Part shown: positions 23,937 through 36,926 of the stretch, piece by piece
Position numbering within the stretch: the stretch's first letter is position 1
Layout of the letters: each line of letters opens with the position of its first letter
Program-made: the position numbers and the translations under genes
Assembly: GCA_009792885.1 (NCBI GenBank)
Contig: WMCF01000121.1
Coordinates: 1,187,262-1,251,261 of the forward strand
Direction of reading: 5' to 3'
DNA from: Eremophila alpestris peregrina
Lineage: Eukaryota > Chordata > Aves > Passeriformes > Alaudidae
Length of the DNA stretch: 64,000 nt
The notes under the pieces: model-generated
Seen by the model: the letters and a program-made list of their open reading frames with translations, nothing else
Database searches by the model: none
What the model was told of the DNA's origin: nothing

Positions 23937-26460
23937 CACTATCAGTGTTAGAATATTAGAGAAAATATCAGTTTCAGCAGTTGTTTGATTAAATCCTCTG
24001 AAACAGATTCTCTATTAAATATGAAACTACCTGAAACACAAAACCACTTCTGACCGCGTGACAAATCTGTATGACTACTGAGCTCTACAGAGTACCATTA
24101 AAGTTATGATATAATAATATTAAATAATATTGAGCATTACCATTTCCATTTTCTTCATATTAACATTTGCCACTCATACAACTTTTAAGAGTGCACAAAA
24201 GTATTAGTAATCTAATTACAGTCTTAACCACAAAACCTTAGCCAGAAACCTTAAGTAGGAAAATAAAAGTTTATAAATGTATGTTAATGTTTGGTGGTCA
24301 TCTCTGAATAATGCAAAATGGGAAGTAATTTGGAACTGAAGAACAAAAATAGCTTGGAGGGGAGAAATCAGGTTTTACCTGGTTGCACTTATTAGCCTGA
24401 ACTGACTGTAAATGTTTGAATCTGCATTTGATGTGCTATTACTCCAAATATACAAAGTGTTTGACTTCATAAAAATAGTGGAGGTTTTATTTTCACTCTC
24501 CCACAAGGGAACAGAAAGGGAAGGAGGAAGTCAAGCACAAGGCAACAGAAATAGACCAGTCAAAAGATGAGCAGTTTTAAAATTCAAGAGCCTAATGAAA
24601 CACATTTGTTAAAAAAAACCATCATCATTTTGCATGCCAGAATGCAGTCTTCAGTCTTGCACACCTAGCTTCTGCAAAAAAAAAAAAAAAAAGAAAAAAA
24701 AAATCCCCCAAATATCCAGAATTCTTCAGAATCTCTTGCATAATCTAATTGGTGTTTAAAATTTCTTCACCTTAAGGTATTAAAGCATTCTTAAAACCTT
24801 GCACATGTCGATTGTCATCCTGATAACAGGCCCAATCATTACAGAAAAAAGACTCTCAGTAAGGAGCAAAACTGCTCTGTTCCACTCAGCCATAAAAATT
24901 AAGCCGAGTACAGAATTGTATTTTCCTACTCTTTTAATGTGTCATAATGTGGAATTTCTGACAGCTATGATTCAATTTTGTCCCTGGGGATTATTTGGCC
25001 TACAGAAACAAGGTTTTAATATTTTTTTTCTTTATGACTGCCATGATGTGTTGTAATGAAACCATCAGACTAGTAACAGGATGGCCTGAGCTAGAAATAT
25101 TAAAAGTGAGTTTACCAAAGTTTTCTTAGAGGTTTTCAAATTATGGCATTTCAAAAAGTATATTAAAAATGTAACTTACCAAATAGCAGTATTAAAAAAT
25201 TATATTGTGTACAATTAAATGTTTTATAAGCCATTTGTTACAGTGACATTTAAAGAGATTTATTACCCAAGTGTGGTTATTACATTAAATGCAGTAAGGG
25301 GTGAAAGAAATTTATAAAAAGTCAATAATTGCCTATATCATGTAGAAAATTCTTCTATGGAATTGACTAGACAAAAATGTGCATTCTTTAAAAATAAACA
25401 AAAAATGGCATTTCCTTCCAGGGAAATTGTTTTTAATAGTATGACTGAATCAATACAGTAATTTGTCCTTCAAAGATTCAGACCTGATATGGATTTCCTT
25501 CAACAAAATTATAGATGTGCATATATTTTTAAATCTCCATCCAGATAGTGAGAAATTCTGTCTACCATTTCTGTCTATGTATGGATCTCAATGCATTAAA
25601 AGGACTCCTGCAGGGTTCATATTCTTGGTCAATTCTGATGAAATTCAAAATAAAGAGAAGATTATTACTTCAAAAATAATAATAATACTGCCTTCCGTAT
25701 ACTAAACAGTATCCACAATATCTCTTCACTGTATGTATACAGCACTTTATTACAAGTAGATACCCAAAAAGTCATTTCACATGTAGATTTGACAGACTGT
25801 TCTATGTGGCTCTAACATGAGGTTCTTAACACACTTAGCCACAATTGTTAATAGGTTATGTACTAACAAAATGTAGTAAAAAAAAAAAAGATGCTAGGAG
25901 AAGAGGAGCTTTGCTTTTGCAATATTGCTTTTTTGATTACAGTACCTGTAAATACATTTTAAAGGAAAGAAGAAATTATGGCATGAGGATTCAGACCTAT
26001 CTTACACTTCTCTTTTTATTTTCCCAAATGATCATTTTCTTTTTTAAAACCACTTTTTTTATAGTGTTTAATCTTCAACACTTTGATCCTAAGTTGTTTT
26101 TAGACTCAGCTACAATGGTTTTATTTAGTAAAACTAAATTCTCTCAATGGAAATGAGTGAACCAACGTCTTCCAAGTCATTCTTGAGAAGTCAGCCCTGA
26201 ATTTGCACATTACTGTCAGGAGGGAGACCACAGTTAAAGATCTACTTTTTGTTTCTTATTACCTTATCTTTAAATACTGCTCTGGACCCTTCTTCTACTA
26301 ATTCTTCCACCTCTCAGTTTAAAAGCTTCAACTAGCTCAGGAAAAGAATATTATTATCTCCAATTTGAGAGAATATATTTCAATTTCAAAACAACGTCAA
26401 CTGAAAAGCAAAATGGCACAATTTTTGTGCTTACTGTCAAAGATTTGGGGTTATTTCCAC
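23937..26460. other. Unassigned AT-rich sequence
   Basis: No gene or repeat family is recognised. An A-rich tract lies at 24676-24703. Open frames at 24799, 25463 and 25845 lack recognisable domains. Confidence 0.5.
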
Positions 26461-26538
26461 TTTTTGTTTTCTTGTTTTTTTTTGTTGGTTGGTTGGTTGG
26501 TTGTTTTTTGTGTGTTTTTTTTTTTTTTTTTTTTTTTT

Positions 26539-26578
<40 letters not shown>
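26461..26578. repeat. T-rich low-complexity tract with (GGTT)n
   Basis: Alternating T runs and a GGTT array (about 26483-26502) lead into nearly pure poly-T from about 26515 to 26578. The long homopolymer will be poorly sequenced, so its length is uncertain. Confidence 0.92.
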
Positions 26579-26836
26579 CTGACTTGGTATTTAGATCTAT
26601 ATCTTTACATATGAAAAGCTCCTATAATATTTCCAGTTGGAGATGGATTTAAAACCATTAAAAATATACATGCTCTACTGTCTGTGATCCATGTCATGTG
26701 AAACACACTCCTTTATAACAGCAGTCATTGAACTTAAGGAAATATTTTCAATACACTGCTCTTTGTCTAGCTACTATCACCTCACTTGATGAACCAGTAC
26801 ATCACTTTTCCACACTTGTATTTTGCCCCAGAAAAT

Positions 26837-27926
26837 TGTGAATTTGGCTGTCATCGCTTAACACTGGCACAATGCCAGGCACCCAGAAAAGCCACTCACT
26901 CACCGTTCCCTGCTACAGCTGGTCAAAGGAGAGGAAAAAATTTCCAAAGTGTTCATGAGTCGAGATAAGGACCAGGAGAAAACACTCCAAAAGCAAAACA
27001 GGCTCAGCTTAAAGTTGCAAATTGAATTTATCACTAACAAAATCAGAGGAGGATAATGGGAATAAGCCCTAAAAACCATCTTTCCTCCCCAGCCCCTCCC
27101 TTCTTCGCTCTGACAGTGCAGGGAGACAAGGACGTGGGGGTTTTGGTCAGTTCGTCACCCAAGGATTATTTTCCTCTGCCCCTGTGGGGCCATGGGATCC
27201 CTCCCACGGGAGCAGCTCTCCGTGAGCTCCCCCGGCGTGGCTCCGTTCCCAGGAGCAGCAGCCACCCCGCCCCTGCTGCAGCGGGAGCTGCCCCACGGGC
27301 ACACAGCGCTCCCGAACTGCTGCGGCCTGGGGCTCTTTTTCCACGGGCTGCAGCCCTCCAAGGACAGGCTGCTCCAGCCTGGAAGCAAGGGCCGCTCTCT
27401 CCTCCACGTCTCCCACTGGATCTCCCACAGCCTCCTCCAGGCATCCACCCGCTCCGGCACGGGCACCTCCCCCACGGGCTGCGGGTGGATCTCTGCATTC
27501 CCCATGGATCCCTACGGGCTGTGGGTGGATCTCTGCATTCCCCGTGGATCCCCAGGGGCTGCAGGGGCACAGCTGCTTCACCATGGTCTCACCACGGGCT
27601 GCAGAGGAATCTAAGCTTTGGCGCCTGGAGCACCTCCTGCCCCTTCTTCTCCACTGACCTTGGTGTCTCCGTGTTGTTTCTCTCACATGTTCTCACCTCC
27701 TCCTCTTCTCTGGCTACAAGAAAAAACTGTGCCCATTTTGGTTTGATTTTCTTCTTAAATATTGCAGAGGCATTATCGGCCTCTCTCGTTGGCCCAGTTT
27801 TGGCCAGCATCTTCAGAGCCATCAGGGGCTGGTGCTGCTGGACATGGTGGAAACTTCTGGCAGCTCTTCACAGAAGCTACCTCTGTGGTCCTCTGCTACC
27901 AAAAACCAGGCCGTGCAAAAGCAACA
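26837..27926 (-). mobile_element. Long GC-rich ERVL-type LTR
   Basis: The minus strand begins TGTTGCTTTTGCACGG (from 27926) and ends near 26837. The layout matches a common avian ERVL LTR. It has the segment around the TCTGTGAAGAGCTGC motif, a GAGAACATGTGAGAG block at about 27680, then a series of repeated modules built on CAGCCCGTGG. Next comes a TTATCCTCCTCTGATTTTG segment near 27040, and the end holds TCTCGACTCATGAAC near 26955. The modular GC-rich centre creates long open frames on both strands (27056-27937 plus, 27147-27686 minus) that are not genes. No clear target duplication was found, so both ends are approximate. Confidence 0.83.
27475..27554. repeat. Two 40-bp tandem modules inside the ERVL LTR
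   Basis: Units 27475-27514 and 27515-27554 differ at only a few positions. A partial third unit begins with GGGGCTGCAGGGG at 27555. Such modules are characteristic of this LTR family and vary in number between copies. Confidence 0.85.
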
Positions 27927-29460
27927 CTGTTTTGTAGAAAGAAGTCATATGAAGTCAGGTTACTGTTTTAAGTAAAGTGGTTCTTACAGACTTACTGGGC
28001 GATTGATTCAGCACAACATAATCCTAGACTATTATTTTAATCCAGTTTCAATACACTGTCCAGGATTACCAGATGAAAGCTACCTGCAGACTGGATTTTA
28101 TGATTGAAACATTTAATATATGATACATAATCACTGAAATCATATCTCAGATCATGACATCAGATCTAAAGCCTGCTGAAGTCAGGAAGAGTTATTTTTA
28201 CAACTTTTGTGCCTGGCTTAGTTATAATAGACACTTTTTACATGAACAGGCCATGCTTTCTCTGGATTAAGAGACCATTTTTCTTAGATGGTCTTATTTA
28301 TAATTTCTGAATTGTGGTAATTGTCTTTCAGACTCACTGCTAAAGTCCTCTATTTATCTTCTCTACTTTGTGCTAGCAAAATTGTATCATTCTAAAACAT
28401 TTCTAATAATATTTACCATCACATAAAAGGACAACCAAATTGACCCAATTAGCAAATTTTGGTCTCTCTCACTCCACTACTTTTCATGAAACTAAATTTG
28501 AGTTCATCTACTTAATAAAATGAACCATTTGTGACTCTTTCTTAATGGCTCTAAAATTATTTATGTAGAAGTCAAGCAATGTGAAGATACAGCTTTTGTA
28601 AAACAAACTAAAATTCTGTAAAATCAATCCATGCCAATGTAGCTGAAAATTGGAGAAAATTCTTTGCATTACAAGTATATGTGTTATATATAAGTATTTT
28701 AGATACATAAAGTGACATGGCTAATAGTAAGAGAAGACCAGGGATAATGTGAAAACATTTTACTTTTTGCTGGAAATGCTTTAAATGTAATGTAATTTTA
28801 TTTATTGTTAATTTTATGTAATTCTCTCTCCATTACACTATGTGAATAGGAAAAATGTGTTCCAGATATGGTCTCAACATCTGGAATTTTTAGGGAATCT
28901 TCTGAAAATTTATTTTAGAGGCAGATATGCTGGGATTAGAAGAGCCACTGCAAAGTGAAGCAGTTCTAAAGGTTATTTTGTGAATATCTGGCATTGTTTC
29001 TTTACTGATGGCCCATTACAGGTATGCCATTTGCTTCTTGTGTTGCCTCTCACCCATATCCACATCTCAGTTGCCTGAAAGTCTGGCAATTACAGCAGCA
29101 AAGCTAAAAATTGTATTTTTGTACTAAATTATGTATTTAGTAAGGAGGGACAATGCTAGCTGCATGTCTGTTTTTGTTCAGTATTCCAAACCCTTTAGAA
29201 CAATGAGAATACAAGGAAAGAAAGAATGCATAATTTCTATTATTTTGTTTTCATACCCTACTAAACTGTCTGAGCAAAAACTAAACAGTTTGTAATACTT
29301 ATTTGAGATAGATATTCTCGAGAGCTACCTAGCCTAAAGTCTAAATCTACTTTGAAACAATTTATCTTTACATTCCTATTATCTTGCAGGTCCTTTCTGT
29401 TAATTGGCTTACCAATATTTTTAGCCCACATTCTCCTTGGAATCTGTAGCATGCGCTTTC
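27927..29460. other. Unassigned AT-rich sequence
   Basis: No gene or repeat family is recognised. Short open frames (28508-28708, 29261-29452) have no known domains. Confidence 0.5.
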
Positions 29461-29935
29461 TTAGTATTGCAGAAGGAAAGCAGAAAGGAAGGAAGTGGCG
29501 GAAGGAAGGAAGTGGCAGAAGGAAGGAAGGAATGAAGTGGCAGAAGGAAGGAAGAGGCGGAAGGAAGCGGTGGAAGGAAGTGGTGGAAGGAAGTGGCAGA
29601 AGGAAGGAAGGAAGGAAGTGTCGGAAGGAAGGAAGTGGCAGAAGGAAGGAAGTGTTGGAAGGAAGGAAGTGTCAGAAGGAAGTGTCGGAAGGAAGGAAGG
29701 AAGTGTCGGAAGGAAGTGAAGGAAGGAAGGAAGGAAGGAAGGAAGGAANNNNNNNNNNNNNNNNNNNNNNNNNNNNNNNNNNNNNNNNNNNNNNNNNNNN
29801 NNNNNNNNNNNNNNNNNNNNNNNNNNNNNNNNNNNNNNNNNNNNNNNNNNNNNNNNNNNNNNNNNNNNNNNNNNNNNNNGGGAGGGAGGGAGGGAGGGAG
29901 GGAGGGAGGGAGGGAGGGAGGGAAGGAGGGAGGGA
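29461..29935. repeat. (GGAA)n / (GGGA)n microsatellite interrupted by an assembly gap
   Basis: From about 29467 to 29748 the array is GGAA with interspersed GTG, GCGG and GTCGG units. A gap of 131 N fills 29749-29879. The array resumes at 29880 as (GGGA)n to about 29935. The repeat class changes across the gap, so the true array is longer or more complex than shown. The open frames crossing it, of the KEGRK type, are artefacts. Confidence 0.95.
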
Positions 29936-32900
29936 TTCTGCACTGATCAGGTTATGAAGCATTGAAAAAGTCTGGCAAGCAGATGCAAAAGAATCATGGC
30001 ATGGCTGATTTTTTTTTTTTTTTTCACTCAGTCAGTCCTGTAGTTTCTTTAATGTTCTTTAGGTCTGATTAAAATTCTTTGTTGAAGAATTTTAGGATAT
30101 TAGTTGCAAACTGTGTTTAAATTTATTACACACAGAATTTTGAGGTCTAATGTTATGTTTTCTCCTGCCTGTAACTTTTTAATCAAAAAGAGGAATACAC
30201 AGAGGAAATCAAACTTTTGAATGAGAAGAGTTAAGTGGAGTATCTTCTGCTCACTTTTATCTTACGATATTAGAGGACCACAACAATGTTGTGTGTCACC
30301 ATATTAGCATATCAGCATACTAGCTGCAGTTAAAGTGCTAAGTTATGATACTTAGTTGTACAACATATTTCACCGCAGTTTAGACCATAAATATAGCACT
30401 TGTGGCATTCTTGGGTTTATTTAGCTGAGTTTTCCATGTTATAGCCTCTAATGCCTAGGACAAAAACCTCACTTTGTCTTCAAATCTATGCTTCAATTTA
30501 TACCTCTCAGGCTGCATCAGCACTACGCCTTCATCAAAGTGCTATTACAGATTTCTGGGAAACACAAGGATTCCTTGATCATGAGGAACTGAAAGCATGA
30601 TGTGAAAATACTATCTCTTTCATCTGCATGACATAATTGTTGTTAAATTGTTGTAAAACTGAGGTCTTGAAATTTGCACAGTACATGTGCTATTCTTATT
30701 ACTATAGAATATATTTTAAGAAAGCCTCCAGTAATGCATGGTTTTTACCCAAGGAAGGTGTGCTGTGAAGAGAATATTCCTTTACAAGTCTCTGAGAGAC
30801 TGTTTTGCATGGAGGCAGCATCAATTACTTGGTCTTTCTAGGTAAGAAAGACTTAGATACTCAAACCTGGCTAACTAGCTAGGATGAAAGTTATAGGAAA
30901 GGTAATAGCAAGCTCACATGCGTTCTACTTCTTTAAGTGCTGATTGCTGCAATATCAAATGAGCCCCTCCACACAGACCCTAAAGTGCTGTGCAATTACT
31001 ATTCGTAATGAGATCTACCAGCTCCAAATTTTCTTGTACTTCTGTAGAGTTTTTCTCACAACACAGAAACATTATTCACTGATCACAGAAGTATCTATGT
31101 GGACTTAGTTTTGAAGATACCCTTGGACAGTATGTCCCAATGCAATAAAATCACAGCTCTCCAGCAGGTGTTTATTTCATGTCAACCAGACAAAACACCA
31201 TGCATAGTTTTGTAGTCAAGTACACACTCAATTAATGTATATTGCTCAACTATGCACTGCTTGTGTGTACACTGCTTAATTCCACCGTTCAATAGAGCGT
31301 TCCTTTGCTACCCATTAGGAGGAACACACCTGAGTATTCAGGATACTCTGCCCCACCCAGCTGGTGAGTTGGCATGGGCTGTTCACGGTGCACTTGTATA
31401 CACAAGAAGAAACCAAGGATGTGGATCACCAATTCCTTGTACAAAAGTCTTGAAGAATGAACTGCATGCTGACAGAGAGAGAGTTACCTAAGCACTCTTC
31501 TTTCTCCTTGCCTGCACATTCAAATTGCCAGTTTTTCTGCAGTCTTAGCCCTTTTTAAATGTGTGTCCAGCTCTGCATTAACTGATCCATCCTGACTATT
31601 TTAATATTCATTTCAATAAAATATAAGGACTAAAATATCCCAAGCTTCAATGTGCTCCGAAGATGAAAAACATAATTTCTTAGGTGGTTTTGCATATTTT
31701 CAAGGAAAGAAATGTCCCTTCCAATGTATCACAAAGCCTTGCAGTAAATCCTATTAGTATCTAAACTATGGACCCAGCTAAGGGTAGATCTAGTATATCT
31801 TGAATTAGCAAGACACTGAGCACATTTTTTTCTACATGGGCAAGGGAAAGATCATGATTAAATAGTGGAATTCATTACAAATTTAGTCAGTGAGTAATTT
31901 TCAAAGGCTGAGTGCAAAGAAGGACATTTCATAGGATTCCACCAGTGTCCACTTTGATTTCCACTGAAGAAGTGAACTGAGATAAGAAGTGAAAAAGTTG
32001 ATTTAGGACAAATGCAAAACACATCTCAGAAGTGAATCCAAATCCACTAACCACAAAGAAAGACAGCTGGGTAGCAAACACTAAAGAAGTGTATTTAAAG
32101 AGCCAGGACCAGGAGTCATAGGAGATCAAAGACTGGAGACATTTTTCTGGTGGTGTTGCAGAATAAACAAGTTTCACTGCCATATATATACTGCAAAACT
32201 CTGATTATCAGAGCAGACCCAAAAACAGAAATCAAAACTTATGATGGGAAGAGTCTGGCACACAATAGCCCAAGGAGGCTGACTAGAAATAATATTTACG
32301 AAACACTATTCTTTTATAGAGATGTAAACAAAACTCTGATACTTCTTTCTTTTCTTTTTCTCTTCTCTTTTTGTTCATCTTATTCAATATGGCAGGGCTA
32401 GAGTTACAGTATTGTATTTGGACACTATAGCTTCATGTCGTTCAAACTTAAATCCAAAGAAATGAGACACATATAAAAGGAGCATTGTAAATAAATTGTG
32501 AGGAAACATTGAATTAGGTTACAAAGAAAAAAAAGTAAAAAAAAATCATCAAAAAATAAGAAAGCCTCTGATGGGCGGCAGAGTTTCATTATTTTCTATT
32601 TAGAAATATAAAGGATTTTTATTTTATAGAAGTTTTTCTGTGAAGAATGTAAATATTGTTCTTTCCACTAGAAGTACAGGGACTCACAGTCATGGTTACA
32701 GAGAACAGGGTAGAAATGGAATTGTAGCTCCAGTTATGCTCTGCTATGTTACCAAAATGTCAGAGAATTAAGAAATCCCATGCTTCTGTTACTCAAGAGG
32801 GAAGTCATGTGTGAGTACACTGTCAACAAAGGGCTTGTCCTTTGAAATGCATTCATCAGGTGCATGGCTTCTAAGCAGGGACCACTGATTAGATAATTTG

Positions 32901-35579
32901 TGTCACTTTATATCTCCTTTTTCACTTTCCTGTCTCTCCTAGATTGTTACTCTTTACTGCTATCATCCCACTGTCTCACTTGCCCTGTTATATCCAAATT
33001 TAGGTATTTACATTACAGTTGTTTTAGCTCAGATTTGCAAAGCCACTTTTGGGTTTTTGGGTTCTATTGGGGTTTTTTTGATTGGTTGGTTTGCCTTTTC
33101 TTTAATTCTCCTTATCTACATTGTGTGGCCATTTCTCAGACTTTGAAATCATCTGGGTTAGTCATCCGTATGGACATTATCTTCTTGTTGATTTTAGAAA
33201 GGATTTGTCTTGTTGGCATAGATTTATAGTAAAAATAGATCTTTCATTCACAAGGCAGCCAACTTACTTGATAATAAATATTTTCTTTAAGATTTAGATA
33301 AATCTTTCTGACAAAGAGTTAGCAACAATGCAGCTGACTATAGAGGGAGTTTGTTGAACTGATCTAACCAAAAATTATCCAAGTATTTAAAAATGTTTAT
33401 TGATTCATCCTTATCTTACTTTCAAAAATGATCAAAAATCCATTCAAGACTATATATCCACAGTTATAATTGTAAGATCTAACATTTGGTACAGAAAAGC
33501 AGCTTTATTCTATTTAATTACCAAGCATTTTTTCCAATACTACTTTTCCCCCCTTAAATACTTCAAAGTAGGTTTTTGAAGAAAAGTTTCATTTTTCCCT
33601 AACTGTTGATACAATTTTCATTGAGTGTTGCTATGTTTACAATATCTGCAAGTGAGACATTTCATAAAGAGAAAAAATCCTACTTTTTAGGGCACATATT
33701 AGAGTGCAGTAAAATAATAAGGAAACAAGCTGTAAGAAACACAGATGGTACATCTTGTTCAGATCATCTTATTTACTGCGTGGACCAGAGTTAAGTTACT
33801 GGAACAGATGTGCCCACCTCACATAGCATAACCCCCATTTACCCTCTTCCATTAACACTGTCAAGTGGACTGATGAATAACAGACACCTGAGTTTCTTTT
33901 TAGAACTGATAGAAATTAAGAAAATGTGATTTACTGTGGCTGGTCAACTTACTTGAAATATAGTTAGTTATAATAGTTTGATCGAGTGCTTCTGAACATC
34001 CTACACTTCATTTTTGTTCGTTGGTCTGTACCAGCTGGTTCAAGCAAATTTGCTTGCAATTGCCTATACAGTATACCAAGCTACCTCCAAATTCTGCTCA
34101 CTGTGATGATGGGAAACAGATGGCTCGAAGTTTTCAGTTAAAATTGTTTTGACAGAAAACTGGTTTTCAGCAGAGCAATTCTTGTTTCTGTGAAAAATGT
34201 CTGCTTCCTGTGGTAAAATCTCATCATTTTGTCTATAAAAAAAAGCTCTCCAAACATGATGATACAGAATGTTTTCCAATAGAAGTCCACAAGCTTGAGA
34301 CATGGGATTTACTGTTCAAATGCTTTGTATGCTCTAACTTCTATTTGGGCCAGATATCCCAGATGGATTATATCTTCTATGATGCAATAAAATTTCATCA
34401 AGTTTTCACTGGCTGAAAGTGAAAGTTCTGTAGAATGACATGAAACAAAACATTTGTTCAGGGACTTCAGCTGATAGAAAATAATGTAGGCAAAAAGTTC
34501 ATCAACAGCACTTTTCATAGATTGATTGAGCACTTGCAAATCAACATTCCTCCCCACTACTATTCCCCCATGCATTATTTTTTCTCACAGCTTCCCTTGT
34601 ATGGCCCATATTCCAGAAATATAAATTTGCCGGTTGAAAGAAACATTGGCTCCATCTTTAGAAAGAGCCTTCTGTCTTATCTCTTATGCACATTTGCATT
34701 TCCTTTGTTTTAAAATATGACAACTGCTGTTCTTATATGTGTGTGATTTGTAGATGGAAAAGAAAACAGATGTATAAAATTATATATGTTTTCATTCGGC
34801 TTTAGTTTCCTGAAATCAAGCTTTATTCCAAAGACTTTCATTCTGCATGTTTTTTTCTACTCATTCTCCTTCTGTTCTTAACAACCTTCTCTTGTTGCAC
34901 TGATATAGTCAGCAGGTTTGATATTTGAATCAGAGGCAATGGCAAACAAGGATTATTTATTATTTGCTTTTAACTTTAAAAAACATTGGACTTTTTTTCA
35001 GCTAGTATGCTCTTAATTATTTAAGAGATCTTGGTAAGAAAAGATGCACAATCTGGTAACTCATATACATAGTAAAGGAAGATTCCTTTCTTTTCTGATT
35101 TATGTGATCTGTTTCACCAATAAGATTTTAAACAGCAACATTTCCCCAGAATGTTTTCGGTGACATTCTGCCATATGTAAAAGCAAGTCAAGCACTTTTA
35201 TTCCTACAAGCCAATAAACTTGCTAAAATATTTTATTTAGAATTGTATTTCCTCTAAACCAAAATTTGCCGAAAAAGCAGAGAATGAAGAATCAATAATC
35301 TTCCCAATACGTTTCTTCATGAACTTTCAGTAACCTATGGACAGGTAGATATGAAATATCCTAGGTTAGGTTAGCATTAGTATTTTTTCATAGGATAACA
35401 TATTAGGATATTGAGGGAAAAACTGAGAACAGTTGGAATACATTTGACTGTTTTCATTTCATTACGTGTACAATGAATAGCAATTGTGACTTTAAAAGAC
35501 TTTTTAACTGGTTCGCTTGTTCCAGTCAAATTTTATCTCAAATGTTTTTAGTCAGCCAGAAATAGATGTATTCAACATT
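29936..35579. other. Unassigned AT-rich sequence
   Basis: About 5.6 kb without a recognisable gene or repeat family. It contains minor T runs (30010-30024) and a CT-rich run at 32340-32375. Open frames here, such as 31252-31491 and 32900-33229, show no known domain. Confidence 0.5.
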
Positions 35580-35585
35580 GAATAG

Positions 35586-36208
35586 TGTTGGGATTTGTGT
35601 TTTCCCCCCTGACTCTGCTATAATGGTTTATTCCTGTTCCCCCTATGTTTTTCCTGTATTAGTTTACCCTGGTTCGCCCTCCAAGTTAACCCTTCCCAAG
35701 GACAGCCCTCAAGGCAGTGTCTCAGTCTCTTAACCCCTCCTAGAGCTCCCTGTCAGTCACCCAAGGCCACCCCTTTCCTGCTGGAAAGTTCCAGGAATGG
35801 CATCAAGTGATTGGCTGTGGAGCCCTGGTTCCACCCCTTGTTATCCCTGGTTGGAAAGTTGTACTGTCAGTTCTGTTCAGCTCCCCACCCCAGTTAACCC
35901 TCATTGGATATTCCAAGTTCTCCTCCCCTTTCCCCACCCCTGTTTATAAGCTCATGCATGAGTGAGTTTGAGGCTCTTCTGAGCAGGTCACTGTTCGAGT
36001 TAAGTGGGCTCTTTCGAGCTCAAATAAAGCCTGGATTTAGACCCTCAGGAGAGTCAGTCTCTTCATCCGGCATCTGCGTCATAGTTTTCCTGCCTCTGAG
36101 TACTCCCACGATCTGGGGTGCTTCACGAACCCCCCAGTTGCTGCTGTGGTGCTACCTCACAGCCGGGCTCACCTGAGGGAGACCCTCAGGCAGAGAGAGA
36201 CCACTGCA
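35586..36208 (+). mobile_element. Solo LTR, 623 bp, ERVK-like
   Basis: The insert starts TGTTGGGATT and ends GACCACTGCA. It is flanked by a perfect 6-bp duplication GAATAG (35580-35585 and 36209-36214). Promoter elements on the plus strand are in the right order: a CCAAT-like GATTGGC near 35810, a TATA-type TTTATAAG at 35943-35950, and AATAAA at 36023-36028. About 180 bp of U5 follows. The open frame 35904-36176 lies within the LTR and is not a gene. The flanks are unique DNA, so the proviral body is gone. Confidence 0.9.
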
Positions 36209-36267
36209 GAATAGTAAGTAGTCACTGAAAGACAAGGTGTATGTAGGGAGACAACACCAAAACCAAC

Positions 36268-36584
36268 TGTAACAGGTTGACCCTGGCTGGGCACTAAATG
36301 CTCACTGTCACTCTATCACTCCCTTTCCCAAAGGGACAGAGCAGAGAATAAGATGGAGAACAACCATCAGGGTGAGATAAGGCAGTTTTATTACAGTAAA
36401 GGAAAGAAAGAATTAGAGATCTGCCAGCACATGAGCTTAAGAGAAAAAAAGTCAGTCTCTGCTTCCCATCAGCAGCTATGTTTGGACACTTCCAGGGAAG
36501 TGGGCTTCAGCTTGTGTAATGGTTGCTCCAGAGGCAAACCCTGAAAAACTCCCAAATATCCCCGCTGCCTCCTCTCTCCCTTAG

Positions 36585-36653
<69 letters not shown>

Positions 36654-36926
36654 GTATATATATGTATATATGTATATAAATATATATGAGTTTACATCGT
36701 ATGGTATGGAATATCCCTTTGGCTAATTTGGGCCAGCTGGTCTGGTTATGTCCCCTCCCCAGAATCTTTCCGACTGCCATCCCCTTTGGTGGGGGAAGAA
36801 ATGTCAGAGGGACAGCACTGCTCTGCTGTAGCCAAAACACTGGTCTGTTTTCAACACTCTTCAGCCACCAATGCAAAGCACAACACTGTGAGGTCTGTGA
36901 ACTTTACCTCAGTCAGACCCAATACA
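36268..36926 (-). mobile_element. LTR, about 659 bp, avian ERV type, with expanded TA/TG repeat
   Basis: The minus strand starts TGTATTGGGTCTGAC (from 36926) and ends GGGTCAACCTGTTACA at 36268, matching the ends of a common avian LTR. CCAAAGGGATATTCCATACC lies at about 36704-36725 and is shared with the LTR at 63520-64000. AATAAA on the minus strand is at 36387-36392. A TA/TG microsatellite at 36585-36690 occupies the place where I expect the TATA box. The flanks CCAAC and TCAAG do not form a convincing duplication. Only 59 bp separate it from the LTR ending at 36208. Confidence 0.82.
36585..36690. repeat. (TA)n(TG)n(TA)n compound microsatellite
   Basis: About 26 bp of TA, then about 24 bp of TG, then irregular TA/TGTA units. 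It lies inside the minus-strand LTR and is likely polymorphic. Confidence 0.95.

Noticed and set aside
27056..27937. 293-codon plus-strand open frame
   Set aside because: It runs antisense through a GC-rich, modular ERVL LTR. Other frames in the same island are also open on both strands, and no protein domain is recognisable.
29352..29957. 201-codon open frame across the GGAA repeat
   Set aside because: It is built from a simple repeat and crosses 131 N.
35904..36176. 90-codon open frame
   Set aside because: It lies wholly within the R/U5 part of the LTR at 35586-36208.
36586..36876. 96-codon minus-strand open frame
   Set aside because: It is formed by the TA/TG microsatellite and LTR U3 sequence, with no domain.
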